Shown one piece after another: positions 1-3,940 of a stretch of DNA of 6,451 bases (position 1 is its first letter; each line of letters starts with the position of its first letter). The DNA is taken from assembly GCA_900548955.1 (NCBI GenBank), contig URMQ01000095.1:1-6451 (forward strand), in the 5' to 3' direction. This stretch comes from an uncultured Eggerthella sp. Lineage in GTDB: Bacteria; Actinomycetota; Coriobacteriia; Coriobacteriales; Eggerthellaceae. Both the position numbers and the translations under genes were made by a program. Below the pieces are notes generated by a model that was given only the letters and a program-made list of their open reading frames with translations, was not told the origin of the DNA and made no database searches.

Positions 1-52
1 TCAAGGCCGACTATGCGCGCATTTTTAAGAGCGACGTTATCACCGACCTCAT
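1..52. other. Foreign-looking junction segment at the window edge
   Basis: Similarity to EF-G-like proteins running in from the right stops at the Asp codon at 55-57. On the minus strand it is followed by GCA and a TGA stop, where the family normally continues with Gly-Glu-Glu. The segment is richer in G+C than the rest of the window. Two frames are open through it. The plus frame starting at base 3 reads KADYARIFKSDVITDLMRQ with a GC-rich third position, before running antisense into the EF-G-like gene and stopping at 222-224. The other open frame is minus-strand, reads THEVGDNVALKNARIVGL, and would need a frameshift. I do not recognise either peptide. It may be a recombination breakpoint, an insertion end, or a contig-end assembly chimera, and the sequence alone cannot decide. 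Confidence 0.5.
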
Positions 53-738
53 GCGTCAAGATATTTCATCATCAGCTCATCATCAGCCTCTGCTACTAAA
101 TCGCAAAGCTTATCACGAGCGATCTGGGCAGCATCAGCGAATTCTTCAGGAATATCTTCAACTTTTTCTCCGCCGTCAACAAAATAGCGAGCTTTCATGC
201 GAAGAATATCGATTACACCCTTGAAATCACTATCGACACCAATAGGAATAGTAACAGCGCCCAAACGTGAACCAAAACGAGCGTGCAGCTGAGCCATTGC
301 TACATCGAAGTTAGCACCTTCACGGTCGATATGATTGATGAATACACAACGAGAAGTACGCATGACTTCTGCTTCATGCCATAAGCGAGTAGTCATATTT
401 TGCGGACCCGCTACCGCGTCAACTACAAACATGCACATCTCACATACTTGCATGGTAGCTAAGGTGTCCCCTAAGAAGTCGGCCTGTCCAGAAGTGTCAA
501 GAAGATTAATCTTGTAGTCATCACCATAAGGAATAGGAGCAATTGAAGTGCCTAAGGTAAAACGACGCCTGATTTCTTCTTCGTCATAGTCCAGATAAGA
601 CTTTCCGTCATGGGTGGTTCCCATTCGAGGAGTTTTACCTGAAATATGGAGCATTGCCTCTGCAAGCGACGTTTTACCAGCACCGTCCTGACCGACAAGT
701 GCAATATTACGTACATGCTCTGTTGCGGGAGCTGCCAT
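49..738 (-). CDS. EF-G-like translational GTPase (EF-G2 type), truncated after the G domain
   Basis: This is the N-terminal GTP-binding domain of an elongation-factor-G-like protein, cytosolic and probably ribosome-associated. Counting from MAAPATEH, the P-loop is GQDGAGKT (16-23), the G3 motif is DTSGQADF (81-88) and the G4 motif is NHID (135-138). The catalytic His of canonical DTPGHVDF is Gln here, and NKxD reads NHID, so this is a paralogue rather than housekeeping fusA. Family members are near 700 residues, whereas this reading frame ends after 229 at KYLDA. What follows is not EF-G-like, so the gene is broken by a junction. The start at 738 is preferred because AAGGAAG lies 8 nt upstream. 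An in-frame ATG 18 nt further up (756) has no Shine-Dalgarno. It lies 161 nt downstream of the trigger-factor-like gene on the same strand and may be co-transcribed with it. Confidence 0.85.
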   Translation of the reverse strand: MAAPATEHVRNIALVGQDGAGKTSLAEAMLHISGKTPRMGTTHDGKSYLDYDEEEIRRRFTLGTSIAPIPYGDDYKINLLDTSGQADFLGDTLATMQVCEMCMFVVDAVAGPQNMTTRLWHEAEVMRTSRCVFINHIDREGANFDVAMAQLHARFGSRLGAVTIPIGVDSDFKGVIDILRMKARYFVDGGEKVEDIPEEFADAAQIARDKLCDLVAEADDELMMKYLDA

Positions 739-803
739 AAATACCACTTCCTTCATTTCGGATTCGTCTTAGCCCCTCAGAACCCGAAGTTATGTCTGAA
801 CCA

Positions 804-824
804 TTTTGTCGCCCATCGACAAAA
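804..824. repeat. Inverted repeat in the EF-G-like 5' region
   Basis: There are perfect 8-bp arms, TTTTGTCG (804-811) and CGACAAAA (817-824), around a 5-base loop. They lie 66-86 bases upstream of the EF-G-like start and just inside the CRP-like palindrome. Neither strand has a run of T directly after the stem, so it is not a convincing terminator. It could be an mRNA leader hairpin or a protein-binding site. Confidence 0.55.
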
Positions 825-838
825 CAGGAGGCCGATTG

Positions 839-856
839 CTGTGAACATGTTCACAG
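839..856. promoter_or_regulatory. Perfect palindrome with CRP/FNR-type spacing
   Basis: CTGTGAACATGTTCACAG is a perfect 18-bp palindrome. It contains TGTGA-N6-TCACA, the half-site arrangement bound by CRP-family regulators. It lies about 100 bp upstream of the EF-G-like start and about 45 bp beyond the stop of the trigger-factor-like gene. I could not find a well-matched sigma-70 promoter beside it, so whether it would activate or repress is open. As RNA it could fold into a 7-bp hairpin, but no U-tract follows, which argues against a terminator. The core is not the spaced GAAC-N4-GTTC LexA box of Gram-positives, because only two bases separate GAAC and GTTC. Confidence 0.5.
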
Positions 857-899
857 TTCTCTAGTTTATCTTATCTTGGCAGGTCCGTGGCGAAATAAC

Positions 900-1952
900 T
901 TATTCAACAACAAAAGTTGTATTATCCATGATCCATTCCGCAGCCTTCATGCGCTCAGCGCTTTGCTTAAGCAAGAAAGCACGACCGGATTTTTGCATAG
1001 ACTCAAAAGTCTCCTCTTCCTTACCTGGCGCAATATTCTTTAATGCTTGCAGTAAATCGGTAGGCTGCAAAACAATTTGTTCGTGAGCGAAGATAGCATC
1101 CAAAATGAAGCCTTGAATAAGCTGGCTTTCAGCTTGAGCAGAAAGAGAATCCTTTACCTCATCTTCTGTTAAGCCTTGTTGTTTTGCGAATTCTTCAAAA
1201 TTGGTTCCTTCACTAATCAAGTCAGAAACCAAAGTTTCGAACAATTCCTGCGTCATAGCAGAAAGCATTTTTTCTGAAACTGAACCCGTGAAACGATCAA
1301 CGTAAGCTTCCATAGCTGCAGCCATCTTAAGCTGCTCGTAACGAAGAGCAAGTTCTTCTTCTGAGGTTGCACGGAAGCGCTCACGCAGATCATCTACGGT
1401 ATTGATATTAGAATCACCGAAATTTTCTTTTACCCACGTATCAGTAACAGCTGGGACAACAAGCTTTTCTGAATTAGGATCTTCATTTTGCTGAGCTGCC
1501 GCAATCTGACGAGCAAGCATAAGCATTTGCTCTTCGATATCACTTTCTTGTACTTCGGGCTTAGCGGAAATAGATACGGTAGCAGGCTCGTAGGTTGAAA
1601 GTTCAAAATGAGGTTTTTCCAAGAACGTAAGCTGGAAAGCAAAAGGCTTGCCTGATGCAGGAACTTCCTCTGAGGAAATATCATACGTAGCCAAAGGAGC
1701 TTTGCCGTATTCAGATATAGCAAAAGGAACAAGAAAGTTAACTACTGAAGAATAAATAACTTGGTCAGCTTCTTCCTGAGGAAGGGTGTTTACGATTTTG
1801 TCGTAAGCGGATTCCCCTTTAAGCGTATTTAAATTGTATTGCAGAATAAAAGCATCCAAGCCATCGGTAAAAGCACGCTCCATTTCATCAGCATCCGCCG
1901 TAGCCAGCAAACGTACTTCTTCCCCATCTTTTGAAATTACTTCAACCTTCAT
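900..1952 (-). CDS. Trigger-factor-like chaperone lacking the PPIase domain
   Basis: This is a 350-residue protein with the layout of trigger factor minus its middle domain. Residues 1 to about 125 match the N-terminal domain fold pattern (strand, helix AFTDGLDAFILQ, ..., GKPFAFQLTFLEKPHFELSTY). Residues 127-150 are the usual linker (KPEVQESDIEEQMLMLARQ). From about 166 the sequence enters the SurA-like helical C-terminal domain (VTDTWVKENFG, TVDDLRERFRATSEEELALR). The roughly 100-residue FKBP domain between these is absent, replaced by a short Gln/Glu/Asn linker. The ribosome-docking GFRxGxxP signature is also missing; LNTLKGES stands there. It may therefore act as a ribosome-independent holdase, which is inference. 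The usual clpP/clpX neighbours are not present, so a canonical tig may exist elsewhere. The start is supported by AAAGGA 5-6 nt upstream of ATG. Confidence 0.85.
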   Translation of the reverse strand: MKVEVISKDGEEVRLLATADADEMERAFTDGLDAFILQYNLNTLKGESAYDKIVNTLPQEEADQVIYSSVVNFLVPFAISEYGKAPLATYDISSEEVPASGKPFAFQLTFLEKPHFELSTYEPATVSISAKPEVQESDIEEQMLMLARQIAAAQQNEDPNSEKLVVPAVTDTWVKENFGDSNINTVDDLRERFRATSEEELALRYEQLKMAAAMEAYVDRFTGSVSEKMLSAMTQELFETLVSDLISEGTNFEEFAKQQGLTEDEVKDSLSAQAESQLIQGFILDAIFAHEQIVLQPTDLLQALKNIAPGKEEETFESMQKSGRAFLLKQSAERMKAAEWIMDNTTFVVE

Positions 1953-1984
1953 TGGTGTCCTTTCTTACCCCATTGACTACGGTC

Positions 1985-2012
1985 TGTATACATCCAGCAA
2001 GTCATATCCAAG
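1985..2012 (-). promoter_or_regulatory. Possible promoter of the trigger-factor-like gene
   Basis: On the minus strand TATACA (plus 1985-1990) could be a -10 box. The best upstream match is TTGGAT or CTTGGA, giving a short spacer of 15-16 bp. Transcription would start near 1978, leaving a leader of about 25 nt that carries the Shine-Dalgarno. The -35 is weak and the spacing below optimum, so this is only a candidate. Confidence 0.3.
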
Positions 2013-2025
2013 TAAAAGTCATATC

Positions 2026-2039
2026 GTGATAACAATCAC
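2026..2039. promoter_or_regulatory. Inverted repeat (candidate operator) in the divergent promoter region
   Basis: GTGAT-AACA-ATCAC has 5-bp perfect arms. It sits near the middle of the 160-bp region between two divergently transcribed genes. It overlaps the position where the -35 of the plus-strand promoter must lie, so a protein bound here could block that promoter and also affect the opposite gene. No known regulator consensus is matched well enough to name. Confidence 0.35.
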
Positions 2040-2054
2040 TACTCAGTTTATAAT
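2026..2054 (+). promoter_or_regulatory. Promoter of the small lysine-rich gene
   Basis: A perfect TATAAT lies at 2049-2054. With a 17-bp spacer the -35 position is GTGATA (2026-2031), a 3/6 match to TTGACA that coincides with the inverted repeat there. Transcription would start near 2061, giving a leader of about 50 nt. A perfect -10 with a poor -35 suggests a regulated or modest promoter. Confidence 0.5.
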
Positions 2055-2112
2055 TTGATACCTTAAACAAAGTAATACGTTCACTTCTTATTGTTAAAGA
2101 AAAGCGAAACTC

Positions 2113-2340
2113 ATGGATACTTATAATAGCGAAAAATCAACTAAACGTTACACATTGAAACCAAGCAGCAAACCACTTAAATCCAAATTATCAAAAACAA
2201 AAAAATCCTCAAAGCCAACCAAACCATTAAAGCCCTCTATAAGAAGCGCAAACGAAGACGATGACTTATATGATCCTTATTCGGACTATCATGACGGAAC
2301 GCTTAAGGATTTGAAGTTCGAAGAAGATCCCTGGAGGTAG
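2113..2340 (+). CDS. Small lysine-rich, charge-segregated protein of unknown function
   Basis: This 75-residue protein is not recognised. Residues 1-44 are strongly basic and low-complexity (12 Lys, 2 Arg) with recurring Ser-Lys-Pro units (SSKPLKSK, SSKPTKPLKPS). Residues 48-72 carry eleven Asp/Glu plus aromatics (DLYDPYSDYHD, FEEDPWR). It has no membrane segment, signal peptide or cysteine, so it is probably cytosolic and largely disordered. The basic half could bind nucleic acid or ribosomes, which is speculation. That it is a real gene is supported by a perfect TATAAT upstream, isolation on its own strand, and an intrinsic terminator 10 bases after its stop. The ribosome binding site is poor (only A-rich sequence before the ATG). 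It could be lineage-restricted. Confidence 0.65.
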   Translation: MDTYNSEKSTKRYTLKPSSKPLKSKLSKTKKSSKPTKPLKPSIRSANEDDDLYDPYSDYHDGTLKDLKFEEDPWR

Positions 2341-2350
2341 TTACACAAAA

Positions 2351-2378
2351 AAGAAAGCTCGCTTAGGCGAGCTTTCTT
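2351..2378. terminator. Bidirectional intrinsic terminator
   Basis: A perfect 12-bp stem, AAGAAAGCTCGC (2351-2362) with GCGAGCTTTCTT (2367-2378), closes a TTAG loop. On the minus strand the stem runs into TTTCTTTTTTG, a strong U-tract ending the rplT operon about 80 nt after its stop. On the plus strand the tail GCTTTCTTAC is weaker but follows the small lysine-rich gene directly. Its position between convergent genes fits use in both directions. Confidence 0.9.
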
Positions 2379-2403
2379 ACAATTTGAAGTGAAGTATGTC
2401 TTT

Positions 2404-2431
2404 TACCAAGACAATTACTGGCTACTTGGTA
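2404..2431 (-). repeat. Inverted repeat in the 3' untranslated region of rplT
   Basis: TACCAAG (2404-2410) and CTTGGTA (2425-2431) are perfect 7-bp arms around 14 bases. A further CCAAG at 2446-2450 could compete for the CTTGG at 2425-2429. It lies between rplT and its terminator. There is no U-tract, so it is probably an RNA stem in the 3' UTR rather than a second terminator. It may also be chance. Confidence 0.3.
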
Positions 2432-2459
2432 GAACTAAAAACTTTCCAAGAATACCGTA

Positions 2460-2813
2460 TTACAGAGCCTTCTTAGCAACTTCAGCCAAAGCTGCAAATG
2501 CATCAGGATCGTTAATTGCCATATCGGAAAGAACCTTACGATCCAGCTCAACACCAGCCTTCTTCAAGCCGTTCATAAATACGGAATAAGAAAGACCATT
2601 AATACGAGCAGCAGCATTGATACGAGTAATCCAGAGACGACGAATCTCACGCTTCTTTGCGCGACGATCGCGATACTGGTACTGCAAAGAATGCTGCACT
2701 TGCTCTTTAGCAGCACGATAAGAACGAGACTTTGCGCCATAATAGCCCTTTGCACGGTTAAGAACGGTGCGGCGCTTCTTGTGGGCGTTAACTGCACGCT
2801 TTACACGAGGCAT
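2460..2813 (-). CDS. rplT: 50S ribosomal protein L20
   Basis: This is a 117-residue protein of the size and sequence expected for bacterial L20, needed for early 50S assembly, where it binds 23S rRNA. The highly basic N-terminal extension ([26 protein letters not shown], roughly residues 1-26) and the globular part ([19 protein letters not shown], about 60-78) are textbook. It is the last gene of infC-rpmI-rplT, starting 18 nt after the rpmI stop, behind an ideal AGGAGG eight bases before the ATG. In Bacillus subtilis L20 represses this operon through the infC leader. The leader here has switch-like pairing that could serve the same loop, but L20 binding is only inferred. Confidence 0.98.
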   Translation of the reverse strand: MPRVKRAVNAHKKRRTVLNRAKGYYGAKSRSYRAAKEQVQHSLQYQYRDRRAKKREIRRLWITRINAAARINGLSYSVFMNGLKKAGVELDRKVLSDMAINDPDAFAALAEVAKKAL

Positions 2814-2831
2814 ACTGTGTTCCTCCTTTTA

Positions 2832-3029
2832 CTAGCGAAGACCAAGGTTGCGAGCGATTACTTTGTTGTCAGCAGTTGCAACCTCAGTTTCGTGACGGAA
2901 ATTACGCTTACGCTTCTGGCTTTTCTTGGTCATGATGTGAGACTTGTATGCCTTAGAGCGCATAATCTTACCGGAACCGGTAACGCGGAAACGCTTTGCG
3001 GTGCCGCGATGAGTCTTCATCTTGGGCAT
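2832..3029 (-). CDS. rpmI: 50S ribosomal protein L35
   Basis: This is a 65-residue, very basic protein with the L35 hallmark start [14 protein letters not shown] and the [19 protein letters not shown] block. It is a small structural component of the large subunit. Its ATG overlaps the infC stop by one base (TAATG), so translation is probably coupled to infC. An AAAGGA lies about 6 nt upstream inside the end of infC. Length and sequence are normal for the family. Confidence 0.98.
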   Translation of the reverse strand: MPKMKTHRGTAKRFRVTGSGKIMRSKAYKSHIMTKKSQKRKRNFRHETEVATADNKVIARNLGLR

Positions 3030-3583
3030 TAGTTGTCCTTTCCCTGTTCTTCCTTCTTTTTCTTAACCGTCGTTGGCAACGGAGCAATAAGCATATGCAT
3101 GTTTCGGCCTTCCATCTTTGGCTGGTTTTCAATAACCGCAACGTCCTTCAAATCGTCAGCAAGACGCTCAAGGATGCTCAAACCTTGTTCAGGATGAGAC
3201 ATTTCACGACCACGGAACATAATCGTGATTTTTACCTTAGAACCAGCTGCCAAGAAACGCATAACATGCTTTTTCTTAGTGGTGTAATCCCCAATATCAA
3301 TTTTAGGGCGAAACTTCATTTCCTTAGTTTCAATCTTGCTCTGGTTCTTGCGGGCCTGCTTTGCCTTAATGGCTTGGTCATACTTAAACTTGCCATAGTC
3401 CATAATGCGACAAACAGGCGGCTTAGCCTGGGGTGCGATTTCTACCAGATCGTAACCCTCGTTGTCGGCGATGCGCTGAGCCTGCTCAATAGGAAAAATT
3501 CCCAATTGGGATCCGTCGTAGGCAATCAAACGGCATTCCTTAACCTTAATGGCTTCATTGAGCCTTGGTTCCTGAGCTGCTAT
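3029..3583 (-). CDS. infC: Translation initiation factor IF-3 (AUA start proposed)
   Basis: IF3 binds the 30S subunit, prevents premature 50S joining and discriminates against non-standard start codons. The N-domain ([22 protein letters not shown], then the signature [16 protein letters not shown]), the Lys-rich linker ([11 protein letters not shown]) and the C-domain ([36 protein letters not shown]) are all intact. The tail is Lys/Glu-rich ([11 protein letters not shown]). For the start, AAGGAGG at 3592-3598 is perfect, but the only standard codon nearby, GTG (3590-3592), overlaps it. Eight bases downstream lies ATA (3581-3583), the spacing expected for initiation. An ATA start gives 184 residues beginning (M)[12 protein letters not shown], about as long an N-terminus as in Bacillus. 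The first gene of its operon, it overlaps rpmI by 1 nt. A gene finder would probably place the start at 3592. Confidence 0.95.
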   Translation of the reverse strand: MAAQEPRLNEAIKVKECRLIAYDGSQLGIFPIEQAQRIADNEGYDLVEIAPQAKPPVCRIMDYGKFKYDQAIKAKQARKNQSKIETKEMKFRPKIDIGDYTTKKKHVMRFLAAGSKVKITIMFRGREMSHPEQGLSILERLADDLKDVAVIENQPKMEGRNMHMLIAPLPTTVKKKKEEQGKDN

Positions 3584-3591
3584 GGTGCCCA

Positions 3592-3598
3592 CCTCCTT
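3592..3598 (-). promoter_or_regulatory. infC ribosome binding site that selects the ATA start
   Basis: The minus strand reads AAGGAGG-TGGGCACC-ATA. The Shine-Dalgarno is perfect and 8 nt from ATA. Its last G is the first base of the alternative GTG, so it cannot position a ribosome on that GTG. Confidence 0.8.
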
Positions 3599-3648
3599 CT
3601 TTCTTTAATCCGGTGCTACCATGCACAAACTCAAACAACCTGCTGCAT

Positions 3649-3679
3649 AAAAAAACCTGCACATCACACGATTGCAGGT
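3649..3679 (-). terminator. Attenuator terminator in the infC leader
   Basis: On the minus strand ACCTGCA pairs with TGCAGGT across an 11-base loop, followed by a run of seven T (plus A at 3649-3655). It lies upstream of infC and downstream of its promoter, so readthrough must be controlled for the operon to be expressed. Confidence 0.8.
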
Positions 3680-3784
3680 CACACGAATACTCGTAAAACG
3701 AGAACTTATTCACATAACCCATCAGCTGCAATCATGCGCCGAACCAGGTGGAAGCTTTTGGCTTCTCTTAAAAACAGCTTATAT

Positions 3785-3812
3785 AGAATAGCATCCAAAA
3801 ATAGTTTGTAAA
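3785..3812 (-). promoter_or_regulatory. Sigma-70-type promoter of infC-rpmI-rplT
   Basis: The minus strand reads TTTACA (plus 3807-3812), a 16-bp spacer, then TATTCT (plus 3785-3790). The -10 is preceded by TGC, which makes an extended -10 element. Transcription should start near 3778. Confidence 0.65.
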
Positions 3813-3822
3813 GAACTTTCAT

Positions 3823-3849
3823 AAAAAATTGTTAGCTGCAAAAAGCTAC
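3823..3849 (-). terminator. Probable weak terminator of the kinase gene
   Basis: On the minus strand TAGCT and AGCTA pair around TTTTGC, with one more G-C pair after a mismatch, and AATTTTTT follows. It lies about 90 nt after the kinase stop and just before the infC promoter, the expected place for a terminator. The stem is short, so efficiency may be low and some readthrough into the infC leader is possible. Confidence 0.5.
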
Positions 3850-3940
3850 CTTTGTAGAATCAATCTCCAATCTCATTCGAACACTTAGTAATTCTTTTCA
3901 TGCTTATCCAATCGCGTTCAATTGAGTATGAAATAAACCG

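Larger units (their letters stand above)
3583..3778 (-). promoter_or_regulatory. infC operon leader with terminator/antiterminator switch
   Basis: The roughly 195-nt untranslated leader contains two mutually exclusive structures. The terminator pairs ACCTGCA (3673-3679) with TGCAGGT (3655-3661). The alternative pairs CATGATTGCAG (3726-3736) with CTGCAATCGTG (3667-3677): 11 bp with one G-U, which takes up the terminator's 5' arm. Between the antiterminator arms is a small hairpin, CTCGT-AAA-ACGAG (3690-3702, as read on the plus strand). Further upstream is GAAGC/GCTTC (3751-3765). Known precedent is the L20-controlled infC leader of Firmicutes. Whether the ligand here is L20 is inference. This accounts for most of the gene-free stretch 3584-3940. 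Confidence 0.7.

Noticed and set aside
739..756. Upstream ATG of the EF-G-like gene (MKEVVF extension)
   Set aside because: There is no ribosome binding site before it, and the AAGGAAG sequence lies inside this stretch at proper distance from the second ATG.
839..856. LexA/SOS box
   Set aside because: GAAC and GTTC are separated by two bases, not the four of the Gram-positive SOS box.
839..856. Terminator of the trigger-factor-like gene
   Set aside because: The palindrome can form a hairpin but no U-tract follows on either strand.
3590..3592. GTG as the infC start
   Set aside because: It overlaps the last G of the Shine-Dalgarno, so this site cannot direct initiation there. ATA at 3581-3583 has the right spacing.
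3664..3686. Direct repeat TCACACGA (two copies 15 bases apart)
   Set aside because: Only two short copies, both largely explained by the overlapping pairings of the leader switch.
2996..3811. Long plus-strand open frame (271 codons) across infC and its leader
   Set aside because: It is antisense to an unmistakable infC, its translation has no domain-like pattern, and the minus-strand gene explains the sequence.
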